64,000 nt of DNA from Rhodococcus rhodochrous (GCF_014854695.1 NZ_CP027557.1:124001-188000), one strand, 5' to 3'; shown: positions 52,539 through 61,995, numbered from the stretch's first letter. Notes: generated by a model from the letters alone, not told the origin. Numbers and translations: made by a program.

Positions 52539-52877
52539 TCAGCCCCAGCCCAGCTGGTGGAGGCGCTCTTCGTCGATTCCGAAATAGTGCGCGATCTCGT
52601 GGACGACGGTGACGAGTACCTCGTGCACGACGTCGTCGTCGCTCTCGCAGATGTCGAGGATCGCGTCGCGGTAGATCGTGATCGTGTCCGGTAGCGATCC
52701 CGCGTAGTGGCTGTCGCGCTCGGTCAGCGCGACGCCCTGATACAGACCCAGCAGGTCGGGTTCTTCCTCGTGGCGCGGCTCGACGAGGACCACGACGTTG
52801 TCGATCGCCCGCGCGAGTTCGCGGGGGATCTCGTCGAGCGCTTCCGAGACGAGCTCTTCGAAGTGCTCGTCCTCCAT
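52539..52877 (-). CDS. Zincin-like metallopeptidase family protein (DUF1025 type)
   Basis: This 112-residue protein carries an HExxH-type zinc site, VVHEIAHYFGIDEERLHQLGW, where the third His lies in the C-terminal LHQLGW. LTERDSHYAGSLPDTITIYRDAILD is the family's other conserved block. Peptidase activity has not been shown for most members. The ATG at 52877 is chosen; a GTG at 52889, just after the upstream stop codon, is an alternative. Confidence 0.87.
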   Translation of the reverse strand: MEDEHFEELVSEALDEIPRELARAIDNVVVLVEPRHEEEPDLLGLYQGVALTERDSHYAGSLPDTITIYRDAILDICESDDDVVHEVLVTVVHEIAHYFGIDEERLHQLGWG

Positions 52878-52890
52878 GTGTACCGGCACG

Positions 52891-53940
52891 TCACGACCCC
52901 GGCAGGGGAACGGCGCCCGGCAACGGCGTCGGCAGCGACCGGCCTTCCGGCACGGGCGGCGGCGGCACGGGCGGCTGGCCGTCGATGAGGATGTCGCCCT
53001 TGGCGCTGCCGGTGATCGACGAGAAGCCGCCACCCTCGACCTGCTTGCCGATCGAGCAGTTCACCTTGCGGCTGCCCGCGAGCCAGCTGTCGTAGTCGAG
53101 GTTGTCCCAGAACAGCGTGAGGGTCTTGTTGCGCAGGGCCTCGGGGTCGCCGAGGTACTCGTTGACCAGGCGCGTGCAGGTCTCCTCGAGATAGCCGTCC
53201 TGGTCCTCGATGCTCGGCAGCCCGCCGGGGAACTGCCCACCGAGGTCGACGACCGCGACGACCTCGAAGGCGTGCGGCTTGGAACACTCCACCGGGTCGG
53301 CAGGCACACCGTTGTTGATGCCGATGCAGACACCGACGTCCCAGGCCCGCGACTGGTCCTGATCGGCGACCCGGCCCTTGATGGGCAGCAGGTTGCCGGT
53401 GGTCGACGAGAACTGCAGACCGCACCGCAGCGTGCGCTCGCCGGCCGCCCAGCCCGCCTCGCCGGGGTTGATGAGGCCGATGCTGAACTTGCCGTGCGGG
53501 TCGAACCGGCCGTCGAGATAGTCCATCGCGGCGGGTGCGCACTGCTCGTCGCGCAGCTCGGTGAAACGCGTGACCGACGGGAAGCGTGATCCCGGTCCCC
53601 ATTCGGTGCCGGGATACAGGCTCAGGTCGATGTCGGCGACCACCTCGAACAGATGCGTCTCGGCGCAGTCGACCTTCGTGAGGTCGCTCGCGTCGAGAGC
53701 ACTCCAGGTCAGGCAATCGCCGGCGGTGGCAGTACCGAACGCTTCCCCCGCGACCGCGCCGGTCGTGCTGATGCCGGCGCCGGCGCTGTCGTCCCCGCCG
53801 TCGGCGCCCTGGAACCCCGCGACGACGAACGTCGCGATCGCCGCCAGGACGGCACCGGCCGCGACGAGCACGAGGGCGCGTCGGGTCAACCGCGCCGAGG
53901 GCGGGCGCCGGTCGGGCTTGGGCTTGTTGTCTTCGGCCAT
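52891..53940 (-). CDS. Septum formation family membrane protein
   Basis: This 349-residue protein has a short basic cytoplasmic tail, one membrane helix ([22 protein letters not shown]) and a large extracytoplasmic part. That part carries two repeated Cys-containing domains: [28 protein letters not shown] and [27 protein letters not shown]. The C-terminus is Pro-rich. Family members in Actinobacteria are annotated as septum formation proteins on limited evidence. The ATG at 53940 is chosen; in-frame ATGs at 53949 and 53952 are possible. Confidence 0.82.
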   Translation of the reverse strand: MAEDNKPKPDRRPPSARLTRRALVLVAAGAVLAAIATFVVAGFQGADGGDDSAGAGISTTGAVAGEAFGTATAGDCLTWSALDASDLTKVDCAETHLFEVVADIDLSLYPGTEWGPGSRFPSVTRFTELRDEQCAPAAMDYLDGRFDPHGKFSIGLINPGEAGWAAGERTLRCGLQFSSTTGNLLPIKGRVADQDQSRAWDVGVCIGINNGVPADPVECSKPHAFEVVAVVDLGGQFPGGLPSIEDQDGYLEETCTRLVNEYLGDPEALRNKTLTLFWDNLDYDSWLAGSRKVNCSIGKQVEGGGFSSITGSAKGDILIDGQPPVPPPPVPEGRSLPTPLPGAVPLPGS

Positions 53941-53985
53941 CACTTCCATCATGCCTGTTCGAGTGGACGCAGGTAGTTTCGGCTC

Positions 53986-54378
53986 ATGGCCGACGACCCG
54001 ATCGATCCCGAGATTCTCGAGATCGCCAAGCAGACCTTCGATGCCGCCCGCCAGGGAGACGTCGAGACCCTCACCGCGTACGTCGATGCCGGGGTACCGG
54101 TGAACCTCACCAACGAGACCGGCGACACGCTGCTCATGCTGGCGTCCTACCACGGTCATGCCGACGCCGTACAGGCCCTGGTCGAGCGAGGAGCCGACGT
54201 GAACCGGCTCAACGACCGCGGCCAGTCGCCTCTCGCGGGCGCGGTCTTCAAGGGCGTCGAGGCAGTGGTGCGGGTGCTCGCCGAGGCCGGCGCCGACCCG
54301 CGTCACGGGCACCCCACCGCGGAGGACACAGCGAAGATGTTCGGGCGCGACGACTACCTGGAACTCTGGCAGCGGTAG
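53986..54378 (+). CDS. Ankyrin repeat protein
   Basis: This 130-residue protein is built of about three ankyrin repeats ([46 protein letters not shown]). Ankyrin proteins mediate protein contacts; the partner is unknown. TAGTTT at 53974-53979 lies 6 bases before the ATG, so translation is probably leaderless. serS starts 11 bases after its stop. Confidence 0.9.
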   Translation: MADDPIDPEILEIAKQTFDAARQGDVETLTAYVDAGVPVNLTNETGDTLLMLASYHGHADAVQALVERGADVNRLNDRGQSPLAGAVFKGVEAVVRVLAEAGADPRHGHPTAEDTAKMFGRDDYLELWQR

Positions 54379-54389
54379 GCTTCGATTCC

Positions 54390-55652
54390 GTGATCGACCT
54401 CAAGTTCCTCCGCGAGAATCCCGACGCCGTCCGCGAGTCGCAGCGTATGCGGGGGGAGGACCCGGGCCTCGTCGACGTGCTGCTCGAGGCCGACGCCTCC
54501 CGTCGCGCCGCGGTCCTCGCCGGCGACAACGCACGCGCCGAGCAGAAGGCCCTGGGCAAGAAGGTCGGCAAGGCGTCCCCCGAGGAGCGCCCCGCGCTGC
54601 TCGACGGTGCCAAGGAGCTGGCCGCGAAGGTCAAGGAACTCGAGGCCGAGCAGCACGCCGCGCAGGAGGCCTTCGATCGCGCGCACCTCGCGATCTCCAA
54701 CGTCGTGCAGGACGGCGTGCCCGCCGGCGGTGAGGACGACTTCGTCACGCTCGAGACCGTCGGCGAGCTGCCCACCTTCGACTTCGAGCCGAAGGACCAC
54801 CTCGCGCTCGGCGAGTCGCTCGGGCTCATCGACATGGAGCGCGGCGCCAAGGTCTCCGGTGCCCGGTTCTACTTCCTCACCGGTTACGGCGCGCTGCTCC
54901 AGCTGGGTCTGCTGCAGCTCGCCGCCCAGAAGGCCACCGCGAACGGGTTCACGATGATGATCCCGCCCGTACTCGTGCGTCCCGAGATCATGCAGGGCAC
55001 CGGCTTCCTCGGCCGGCACGCCGACGAGGTGTACCGGCTCGAGGAGGACGACCTCTACCTCGTGGGCACCTCCGAGGTGCCGCTCGCGGGCTACCACTCG
55101 GGCGAGATCCTCGACCTGTCGAAGGGGCCGAAGCGCTATGCGGGCTGGTCGTCGTGCTTCCGTCGCGAGGCGGGCAGCTACGGCAAGGACACCCGCGGCA
55201 TCATCCGCGTGCACCAGTTCGACAAGGTCGAGATGTTCGTCTACTGCCGGCCCGAGGAGGCCGCGGCGGAGCACGAGCGTCTGCTGGCCTGGGAGCGCGA
55301 CATGCTCGCCGCCATCGACGTGCCGTACCGCGTCATCGACGTCGCCGCCGGCGATCTCGGGTCGTCGGCGTCCCGCAAGTTCGACTGCGAGGCCTGGGTG
55401 CCCACGCAGGAGCGCTACCGTGAACTCACGTCGACGTCGAACTGCACGACCTTCCAGGGGCGCCGCCTGAACGTCCGGTACCGCGACGAGAACGGCAAGC
55501 CGCAGACCGCCGCGACCCTCAACGGCACGCTCGCGACCACCCGCTGGCTCGTCGCGCTGCTCGAGAACCACCAGCAAGCCGACGGTTCGGTGAAGGTGCC
55601 CGAGGCTCTCGTCCCGTTCGTGGGACGCGAGGTGCTCGAACCCGCCGGCTGA
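54390..55652 (+). CDS. serS: Seryl-tRNA synthetase
   Basis: This 420-residue class II synthetase charges tRNA-Ser. The N-terminal coiled-coil arm (residues ~25-105) is followed by the catalytic core: [19 protein letters not shown] (motif around the TxE serine pocket), [30 protein letters not shown] (motif 2) and [18 protein letters not shown] (motif 3). A GTG start at 54390 with TAGGCT 8 bases upstream is used. Strong terminators follow. Confidence 0.96.
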   Translation: MIDLKFLRENPDAVRESQRMRGEDPGLVDVLLEADASRRAAVLAGDNARAEQKALGKKVGKASPEERPALLDGAKELAAKVKELEAEQHAAQEAFDRAHLAISNVVQDGVPAGGEDDFVTLETVGELPTFDFEPKDHLALGESLGLIDMERGAKVSGARFYFLTGYGALLQLGLLQLAAQKATANGFTMMIPPVLVRPEIMQGTGFLGRHADEVYRLEEDDLYLVGTSEVPLAGYHSGEILDLSKGPKRYAGWSSCFRREAGSYGKDTRGIIRVHQFDKVEMFVYCRPEEAAAEHERLLAWERDMLAAIDVPYRVIDVAAGDLGSSASRKFDCEAWVPTQERYRELTSTSNCTTFQGRRLNVRYRDENGKPQTAATLNGTLATTRWLVALLENHQQADGSVKVPEALVPFVGREVLEPAG

Positions 55653-55670
55653 TCCTCTCCACGTCGTAGG

Positions 55671-55710
55671 ACGGCTTCCCGCCACGCCGATTGCCGTGGC
55701 GGGAAGCCGT
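55671..55710 (+). terminator. serS terminator 1
   Basis: A 16-bp perfect stem (ACGGCTTCCCGCCACG against CGTGGCGGGAAGCCGT) with an 8-base loop lies 19 bases past the serS stop. Confidence 0.85.
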
Positions 55711-55734
55711 ACTCGTACCCCGACCCCTCCTGCA

Positions 55735-55770
55735 GAGGACCCGCGACTCCGCGGGTCCTCGTTTTTGTTT
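55735..55770 (+). terminator. Intrinsic terminator 2 with U-tract
   Basis: An 11-bp GC stem (GAGGACCCGCG against CGCGGGTCCTC) with loop ACTC is followed by GTTTTTGTTT. This is the only textbook Rho-independent terminator with a U-rich tail that I noticed in the window. Confidence 0.88.
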
Positions 55771-55791
55771 CGGACTCGAAAACAAGTCTCC

Positions 55792-55806
55792 TCTCGTATT
55801 ACGAGA
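55792..55806. promoter_or_regulatory. Palindromic operator TCTCGTA-T-TACGAGA upstream of the ABC importer operon
   Basis: A perfect 7+1+7 palindrome lies 77 bases before the first permease gene. The same palindrome with G as the central base is at 61981-61995 before the Rieske gene. Confidence 0.8.
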
Positions 55807-55883
55807 TAGTGTCACGCATTGCAGATCGCTGATAGCCGTCCTAGCTTCGAATCGACCAATCAGGATCGATCGGACGGAGTCGG

Positions 55884-56642
55884 ATGCGCACACGATCGGT
55901 ATCGATGCTTCTCGCCCTCGCCGGCACCGGAACCCTTCTGATCGCCTGGGCTCTCGCTGTGGCAAGCGGTTTCGTGTCCCGCGATTCGGTTCCCTATCCG
56001 TGGGAGGTGGCATCCCGGATCCCCGGGCTCGCCACAGATACCGAATTCCTGACCGGTCTCGGTGACACGATCTGGTCGTGGTTCGCGGCACTCGTCCTCG
56101 CGTCCCTCGCCGCGATCGTCTGTGGAACCGTTATCGGCACAGTCCGCCTGCTCTCGGCGCCCGCGATGATCGTGGTCGATGCATTTCGGTCCATCCCCGC
56201 CACCGCACTCATCCCGATCGCCATCCTCCTCTTCGGCCTCGGAATCGAGATGAAGGTCGCGGTCGCCGGCTTCGCCACCTTCTGGATCGTGCTGATCAAC
56301 ACGGTGTACGGTGTCGCCACCGTCGAGCCGATGCGCCTGGACGCCGCTCGTTCGATGCGGTGGAGCTGGATGCGGACCCGCATGCTCGTCACCCTGCCGA
56401 GTGCGCTGCCGTCCATCGTCACCGGGATCCGTATCGCCTCGGGCACAACGCTCGTCGTGATTCTCAGCACCGAGTTGCTCGGTGCGAAGTCCGGGGTGGG
56501 GACGCTGCTCGTGCAGTACCAGCAGGCGCTCCGGACGGACATCATGTTCGCGGGGACGCTGATCGTCGGAGTACTCGGTGTCGCTCTCTACTCGGCGGTG
56601 ACCCACATCGAAAGGAAGGCCCTGACGTGGGTGTATCAGTGA
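55884..56642 (+). CDS. ABC transporter permease, nitrate/sulfonate/taurine type
   Basis: This 252-residue permease has about six transmembrane helices of the SsuC/TauC family. The cytoplasmic EAA-type loop is EPMRLDAARSMRWSWMRTRMLVTLPSALPSIVTGIRIAS. It is the first gene of a four- or five-gene operon (permease, permease, ATPase, binding protein, dioxygenase). The overlap with the next gene is GTGA. The nitrate/sulfonate type also includes aromatic-acid importers in rhodococci, so the substrate is open. Confidence 0.9.
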   Translation: MRTRSVSMLLALAGTGTLLIAWALAVASGFVSRDSVPYPWEVASRIPGLATDTEFLTGLGDTIWSWFAALVLASLAAIVCGTVIGTVRLLSAPAMIVVDAFRSIPATALIPIAILLFGLGIEMKVAVAGFATFWIVLINTVYGVATVEPMRLDAARSMRWSWMRTRMLVTLPSALPSIVTGIRIASGTTLVVILSTELLGAKSGVGTLLVQYQQALRTDIMFAGTLIVGVLGVALYSAVTHIERKALTWVYQ

Positions 56643-57520
56643 CCGACGTCGCCATCGTCCGCGATGCGACCGACGCCCGGGACGCAAACATGTCCAGGAC
56701 TCGGCCACGCTTTCCGGCCGTTCGGATCCGGCGCGCGATGAACTCGCTCACCCGATTCTGGCTCCTCGCACTGGTCTTGATCCTGTGGGAGCTTCTGGCG
56801 CAGGCGAGTTCGAATGTATTCTTCCCGCCCCCGTCCCGAATCGCGGAGCAGTTCGTCGAAGACTGGCTCGCACCGACCCCGTCGACGGCCTTCCTCTCGG
56901 AGCACTTCTATGCCACGGCGGTGGTCAGTCTGAAGCGTCTCGCCGTCGGCTGGGTGCTCGCGGCCGTGGTCGGAATCGCCGTGGGCGTACTCCTCGCGCG
57001 CAGCACCGTCGCCGCCCGGATGTACGGCCCTGTGGTCCGATTCTGGCTCGCCGTCCCGAATGCGATCCTCATTCCGATCGCAGTGAAGGTCTTCGGGGTC
57101 ACCGACGCCATGAACATCTTCATGATCGCCTTCGGAACGGTGTGGCTGATCATCGTCAGCACGGCCGATGGTGTTTCTACGGTGGACAATTCGTATCTGC
57201 GGAGCGCTAGGAGTCTCCATCTGCGCGGCGTGGAGTTGTACTCGAAGGTCGTCATTCCTGCGGCACTTCCGCGTATCACGGCCGGTCTGCGAGTCAGTAT
57301 CGGTATCGGTCTGATCCTCATGATCGTATCCGAATTCTTCGCCACGACAGCAGGTCTCGGGTACGAGGTCCAGCTGAGTCAGCAGACCTTCCAGTACACA
57401 CGCATGTGGTCGGCCTTCGTCCTGATCGCCGTGATCGGACTTGCAACGAATGCGGCGTTCGCAGTGGTCGAGCGCCGAATCCTGCACTGGCAGCGACGAG
57501 AAGGGTTGAAAGGACAATGA
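56639..57520 (+). CDS. ABC transporter permease, second subunit
   Basis: This 293-residue permease of the same family has a hydrophilic N-terminal extension of ~30 residues before helix 1 (FWLLALVLILWELLAQ). The EAA loop is NSYLRSARSLHLRGVELYSKVVIPAALPRITAGLRVS. The GTG at 56639 overlaps the preceding stop; an ATG at 56692 would remove 18 residues. It pairs with the first permease to form the translocation channel, with two different subunits rather than a homodimer. Confidence 0.88.
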   Translation: MTDVAIVRDATDARDANMSRTRPRFPAVRIRRAMNSLTRFWLLALVLILWELLAQASSNVFFPPPSRIAEQFVEDWLAPTPSTAFLSEHFYATAVVSLKRLAVGWVLAAVVGIAVGVLLARSTVAARMYGPVVRFWLAVPNAILIPIAVKVFGVTDAMNIFMIAFGTVWLIIVSTADGVSTVDNSYLRSARSLHLRGVELYSKVVIPAALPRITAGLRVSIGIGLILMIVSEFFATTAGLGYEVQLSQQTFQYTRMWSAFVLIAVIGLATNAAFAVVERRILHWQRREGLKGQ

Positions 57521-58335
57521 TCGAACTCGAAACACGGATCGATCCGAACGGACACCGCGACATTGCGCTCGAGGCGATCAATCTCACGAAGTCGTACGGG
57601 GGAGGGGAAACCCGCAAACTCATCCTCGAACCGACCTCGCTGGTGCTGCACGAGAACGAACTCGTCTCCATCGTCGGCCCCTCGGGCTGTGGAAAATCCA
57701 CCCTCCTCATGATGGTGGCCGGACTGCTCGCGCCGACCGACGGTTCGGTCCTTGTGAACGACAAGGAGATCGACGGACCGCCGATGGGGCTGGCCGTCGT
57801 CTTCCAGGACTACAGCCGGTCGCTGTTCCCCTGGATGACCGTGCGCAAGAATCTCAGGGCCGCCACCTACGCCTACGGTCTGTCCCGGGCGGAGACCGAC
57901 GATCGGATCGATCATGCATTGAAGGCCGTCGGTCTCCCCGGTGCGGCCGACATGTATCCCTGGCAGATGTCCGGTGGAATGCAGCAGCGCGTTGCAATCG
58001 CACGGGCGCTCGTGGTGGAACCGAAGGTCATGCTCATGGACGAGCCCTTCGCCGCCGTCGACGCACAGACGCGGGCGGATCTCGAGGACCTGGTGCTGCA
58101 GCTGCGGGACGAATACGGCATGGCCGTCGCGTTCGTCACCCACGACATCGACGAGGCCGTCTACATCGGTGACCGTGTCGTCGTCCTGGCTGCCAACCCC
58201 GGTCGTATCGTCGCGGACATCGTCGTGGATCTCCCGTCCGAACGCGACCAGGTGGAAACCAAACAGCTGGCACGTTTCGCAGAGTTGCGCAGCGAGGTGT
58301 TCCGCATGGTGATGAGACCGAGAACCGACGGCTGA
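57517..58335 (+). CDS. ABC transporter ATP-binding protein
   Basis: This 272-residue ATPase has Walker A (GPSGCGKST), Q-loop (VVFQDYSRSLFPWMTV), signature (MSGGMQQRVAIARAL), Walker B (VMLMDEPFAAVD) and the switch His in FVTHDIDEA. It belongs to the SsuB/TauB subfamily. It starts by ATGA overlap with the permease gene and drives the importer encoded here. Confidence 0.95.
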   Translation: MIELETRIDPNGHRDIALEAINLTKSYGGGETRKLILEPTSLVLHENELVSIVGPSGCGKSTLLMMVAGLLAPTDGSVLVNDKEIDGPPMGLAVVFQDYSRSLFPWMTVRKNLRAATYAYGLSRAETDDRIDHALKAVGLPGAADMYPWQMSGGMQQRVAIARALVVEPKVMLMDEPFAAVDAQTRADLEDLVLQLRDEYGMAVAFVTHDIDEAVYIGDRVVVLAANPGRIVADIVVDLPSERDQVETKQLARFAELRSEVFRMVMRPRTDG

Positions 58336-58415
58336 CGTCGTGAATCACTCCGGTCGGCCGTCGACGTCGCCGCCGACCGTATCGCTTCTCGCCTTTTCTC
58401 GAACAGGAGAACCAT

Positions 58416-59399
58416 ATGCACATCCGTCCCCACTTGCTCTCGGGTACCGCCGCGCTGTCCGTCTGCGCCGCGGTGCTGACCGGATGTTCGAGCAACTCGG
58501 ACGCAGCGGTCGTCGAGGCCACGGAGAACGGTCTCGTACCTCTGCGAGTCACCACTCTCGGACTCTGCAACGAGGCTCTGCCCTGGGGCGTCGAAGAGGG
58601 GGTGTTCGCCGAGCACGGGATCGATCTCGAACTGATCAACGTCCAGAGCGGCGCCGCCGGAATCTCGGCTCTGCAGGCCGGTGAGGTCGATATTGCCTTC
58701 GTGAACTCGTACAGCGCCATGCAGGCAGTGGCGCAGGGAATCGATCTCGTCGTGGCATCGGGTGGTGATCAGTCCACCGATGATGCGAACGCCGTCGTTG
58801 TCTCGTCGGGGGCGGGGGTAACTGAGCCGAAGCAACTCCAGGGGAAGAAGGTCGGCGTCAACCAGATCGGTGGACTGGGACACATCCTCACACAGGCGTG
58901 GATCGAAGCGGATGCCGGCGAGGCATCGACCACCGAATTCGTCGCACTGCCTTTCCCGGACCTGCTGCCCGGTGTGGTCGCGGGATCCGTCGACGGGGCG
59001 CAGGTGACCGCAGCACAAGCGGTGGCCGGCGAATCGGACGGCACCACGGTGTCGCTCGGTAACCCCTTCTTCGACGGAATCGGCAGTATCCCCACCACCG
59101 TCTACGCCTCCACCGGAGGCTTCGCGGAGGTGAACGCCGACACCCTGGCGTCCTTCGCCGACGCGATGACGGAACTCGCGGACCTGGCGAACGATCCGGC
59201 GAACGACGAACAACGGTGGGCGTACACCGCGGAGTTCTGCAAGTCCACGCCGGAAACACTGGCACAGACACCCGAGCCGGAGTTCGTAGGCCGAGTCGGC
59301 ATCGCGTCCTTCGAATCCCTCGTATCCCTACTCGTCGCCCGTGACTCGCTCACGGATATCGACCTCGACAGTTTCGTCCCGGAAGGAGTTCGGCAGTGA
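58416..59399 (+). CDS. ABC transporter substrate-binding lipoprotein (NMT1/SsuA-like)
   Basis: This 327-residue protein has a lipoprotein signal peptide with lipobox LTGC (Cys27). The NMT1/sulfonate-binding fold follows: LGLCNEALPWGVEEGVFAEHGIDLELINVQSGAAGISALQAGEVDIAFVNSYSAMQAVAQG and GVNQIGGLGHILTQAWIEA. It would capture the substrate outside the membrane for the importer. The fold is used for sulfonates, nitrate, pyrimidines and phthalate-like acids. The 80-base spacer after the ATPase contains only a short leader (AGGAGAACC ribosome site). Confidence 0.9.
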   Translation: MHIRPHLLSGTAALSVCAAVLTGCSSNSDAAVVEATENGLVPLRVTTLGLCNEALPWGVEEGVFAEHGIDLELINVQSGAAGISALQAGEVDIAFVNSYSAMQAVAQGIDLVVASGGDQSTDDANAVVVSSGAGVTEPKQLQGKKVGVNQIGGLGHILTQAWIEADAGEASTTEFVALPFPDLLPGVVAGSVDGAQVTAAQAVAGESDGTTVSLGNPFFDGIGSIPTTVYASTGGFAEVNADTLASFADAMTELADLANDPANDEQRWAYTAEFCKSTPETLAQTPEPEFVGRVGIASFESLVSLLVARDSLTDIDLDSFVPEGVRQ

Positions 59400-60466
59400 G
59401 TCACGTCCTGAGTCCCGTGGAGGGACCCGCAGCATGGAGAGGTGATGTGCTGGGGCAGACCGACAGCTGGATCCATCACTTCACGGAGGAGGAACTCGAC
59501 GAACTGGAAACCGTCGGAAAACGTTTCCTCCGTGACGACCCCGATCTTCGTTTCGTCTCCCGCGAGGATTATCCGCTACCGGTCTGCTCCGAGACCATCG
59601 CCGCGTGGGGGAACGAGCTCGATTACGGGCGAGGCTTCCTGCTGGCGCGCGGTCTGCGGGTCGAGGAGTATTCGCACGCCCTGTCGGCCTCCATTTACTT
59701 TCTGCTCGGGCTGTACCTGGGAACTCCGATGCGCCAGAACCAACTCGGTGATCTGATCGACCATATCCGGGCGACATCGAACAAGACCCAGGACGATCCC
59801 ACCTCGCTGAGTTCGCGCATCCGCAGCCGGCTCGGCTACCACTCGGACTCGTCGGATGTCGTCGCTCTGATGTGCCTGCACCCGTCGATGGAGGGGGGTG
59901 CGAGCAGCCTGGTCAGCGGAATGACCATCTACAACGAAGTGCTCAGGGAGCGGCCGGATCTGGCGCCACTGATGTTCGAGAAGTGGTACTGGGACTGGTA
60001 CAAACAGGACCACGACGCTCCTGCTCCCGTCTACGATTCGCCGATGTGCGCATACGAGGACGGCGTCTTCAGTTTCTACGGGGGCAATCGGATCCTCTAC
60101 ACCGCTCAGGACTATCCCGAGGTCCCCCGATTGACGCCGGAACAGATCGAACTGCTCGAACTGCTGGAGGACATCGCGGCCCGTCCCGGAATAGCTCTGC
60201 ACATGGACTTCCGGCAGGGCGACATCCAGTGGCTGCTCAACTACTCGGCGCTGCATGCCCGTACGAATTTCGTCGATTTCCCGGAGCCCGATCGCCGCCG
60301 CCATCTCATGCGGTTGTGGTTGCAGCGCAAGTCCGGTCGTCCCGTTCCGGAAGGCTTCGGACGACACGTCGTCCGCGCGAGACACCATGTCGAGCCCGAC
60401 GACGAGGTGACCGGAAAGTTCAGCATCCACACCGCGTCCATCCAGCGGCACGACTGGGGGCTGTAG
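59396..60466 (+). CDS. Fe(II)/2-oxoglutarate dioxygenase, TauD/TfdA-like family
   Basis: This 356-residue oxygenase has an iron triad readable as His149 and Asp151 (GYHSDSSD) and His287 (LHARTNF). Arg306 (RLWL) is a likely 2-oxoglutarate contact. TauD-type enzymes hydroxylate a carbon beside a sulfonate or ether and release sulfite or a phenol. The sequence is not close to TauD itself. It overlaps the binding-protein gene as GTGA, so it belongs to the importer operon and probably acts on the imported compound. Confidence 0.82.
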   Translation: MSHVLSPVEGPAAWRGDVLGQTDSWIHHFTEEELDELETVGKRFLRDDPDLRFVSREDYPLPVCSETIAAWGNELDYGRGFLLARGLRVEEYSHALSASIYFLLGLYLGTPMRQNQLGDLIDHIRATSNKTQDDPTSLSSRIRSRLGYHSDSSDVVALMCLHPSMEGGASSLVSGMTIYNEVLRERPDLAPLMFEKWYWDWYKQDHDAPAPVYDSPMCAYEDGVFSFYGGNRILYTAQDYPEVPRLTPEQIELLELLEDIAARPGIALHMDFRQGDIQWLLNYSALHARTNFVDFPEPDRRRHLMRLWLQRKSGRPVPEGFGRHVVRARHHVEPDDEVTGKFSIHTASIQRHDWGL

Positions 60467-60500
60467 ACCTCCTCTGCAGGAAAGGATTCGATCATCGAGC

Positions 60501-60551
60501 GACGTCCGGCGTCGCGGTACCCGCAGGTTCGGTATCGCGACGCCGGACGTC
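60501..60551 (+). terminator. Long hairpin terminator ending the importer operon
   Basis: GACGTCCGGCGTCGCG (60501-60516) pairs perfectly over 16 bp with CGCGACGCCGGACGTC (60536-60551), and GTACC/GGTAT extends the stem to about 21 bp. It lies 34 bases past the dioxygenase stop. Confidence 0.85.
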
Positions 60552-60656
60552 TCTGCGTGTCGTCCATGTCGAATCCGGTTGTTGCTGTGTGATTTCCGCT
60601 GTCCGTTCGATGTCGTGGCGGCCAGGTTAACTCTGGAAGACGGCCCGCTGTCACGA

Positions 60657-60692
60657 TTGACATGATGCTGTCCCGCATACCAATATCGATCT
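60657..60692 (+). promoter_or_regulatory. Promoter of the MFS gene, leaderless type
   Basis: The -35 consensus TTGACA (60657-60662), an 18-base spacer and CAATAT (60681-60686) stand 6 bases before the ATG at 60693. The MFS gene is therefore transcribed separately from the importer operon. Confidence 0.7.
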
Positions 60693-61922
60693 ATGGTGCA
60701 GGTCGATCTGCAGTCCTCTTCTTCCTCCGATCCGGAGCTCCCGCGGTACCGTTGGGTCGTTCTCGCCACCGGAGTCTTTGCTCAGGCGTCGGCAGCGACA
60801 GTGCTGCAGGGCATGCCGAGTCTCGCTCCGGCCCTGCGTGCGCGGTTCGGGTTGTCGTTGGCGCAACTGGGCATGGTGCTCGCAGCGAGCACCGTCGGTC
60901 TGCTCATCGCCCTGGTGCCGTGGGGTGCACTCGCAGATCGGATCGGTGAACGACTGGTCATGACGCTCGGACTCGTCGCGACAGGCGGGGCGCTCGTCGC
61001 TGCAGCTGTTGCTCAGAGTGTCGTGGGACTGTCCGCCGCGCTGATCGCTGCGGGAGCTGCCTGTGCGAGCGTCAACGCGGCCAGTGGTCGAGCGGTGCTG
61101 ATGTGGTTCTCGCAGAGGGAACGGGGGCTGGCGATGGGGGCGAGGCAGACGGCGATACCCGTCGGTGCCGGCCTGGCCGCGCTGGGGCTTCCTGCCGCAG
61201 AACGCGCCTGGGGACTCGATGGTGCGTTCGTCGCTGCAGCGGTGGCGGTGCTCATGGGTGCGGCGGCGGCCGGGGTGTTCATCAGGGAACCTCGGGTGCA
61301 CGAGACGGTGGTCGCGCGGTCGGTGTCCTCCTCGGATCCCGGTGGGGTCCGGTCCGTGGCCTGGTTGTGCGCTGTGTCGCTACTGCTCGTGGTGCCTCAG
61401 CTCGCTGTCGTCTCCTTCATGGTCGTCTACCTTGTCGACGAGCATGCGATGGCTCCCGGTACGGCTGCTGCACTGCTCGCGGTGGTTCAGTTCGGCGGTG
61501 GTGCACTGCGGATCGGCCTGGGCGCATGGTCGGATCGCTCCGGCCGCCGTCTGCCCCCTTTGATGGTTGTCTCGGCAGTGACGAGTGCACTGTTCGCCGT
61601 GTTGGCGGTGGGAGCATGGCTCGGCGGACCGATCGTGATCCCGATCCTGATGATCGCCGGCCTGGCCGGGGTCGGATGGAACGGGTTGGCCTTCACCGCG
61701 GTGGGAGAGGCGGCCGATCCTCGCCGTATCGGACTCGTCCTGGGCATCCAGAATACCGCTGTCGCAGCGGGAATGGTTCTCACCCCACCCGTACTCGGAG
61801 CCGTCGTCGAATCGGCGGACTGGCCGTTCTCGTTCGTCGTGGCGGGAGTGGCGGCGGCGTCGGCGGCGACGATCCTTGCGGTCCTGGTGCGCGGCGGCGC
61901 GCGGCGGAGGTTACGTATGTGA
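60693..61922 (+). CDS. MFS transporter, 12-TM
   Basis: This 409-residue protein has about 12 hydrophobic segments. The helix 2-3 loop is WGALADRIGERLVM, and the central loop carries YRWVVLATGVFAQ at the N-terminus. GARQTAIPVGAGLAALGLPAAERAWG resembles helix 4-5 regions of sugar-acid or aromatic-acid type MFS members. It has its own promoter between the importer and Rieske operons. It may export or import a compound of this catabolic island; no operator palindrome is in front of it. Confidence 0.85.
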   Translation: MVQVDLQSSSSSDPELPRYRWVVLATGVFAQASAATVLQGMPSLAPALRARFGLSLAQLGMVLAASTVGLLIALVPWGALADRIGERLVMTLGLVATGGALVAAAVAQSVVGLSAALIAAGAACASVNAASGRAVLMWFSQRERGLAMGARQTAIPVGAGLAALGLPAAERAWGLDGAFVAAAVAVLMGAAAAGVFIREPRVHETVVARSVSSSDPGGVRSVAWLCAVSLLLVVPQLAVVSFMVVYLVDEHAMAPGTAAALLAVVQFGGGALRIGLGAWSDRSGRRLPPLMVVSAVTSALFAVLAVGAWLGGPIVIPILMIAGLAGVGWNGLAFTAVGEAADPRRIGLVLGIQNTAVAAGMVLTPPVLGAVVESADWPFSFVVAGVAAASAATILAVLVRGGARRRLRM

Positions 61923-61951
61923 ATCGAGTCCGTTAAACCCCTCGTCCTGTG

Positions 61952-61995
61952 TTGACGGTATCCCCTCGGTTGGATAACCATCTCGTAGTACGAGA
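61952..61995 (+). promoter_or_regulatory. Rieske operon promoter with palindromic operator
   Basis: TTGACG (61952-61957), a 17-base spacer and TAACCA (61975-61980) form a plausible promoter. The palindrome TCTCGTAGTACGAGA (61981-61995) begins directly after the -10, so a bound regulator would block the transcription start. The palindrome matches the one at 55792-55806 except for the centre. Confidence 0.8.
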
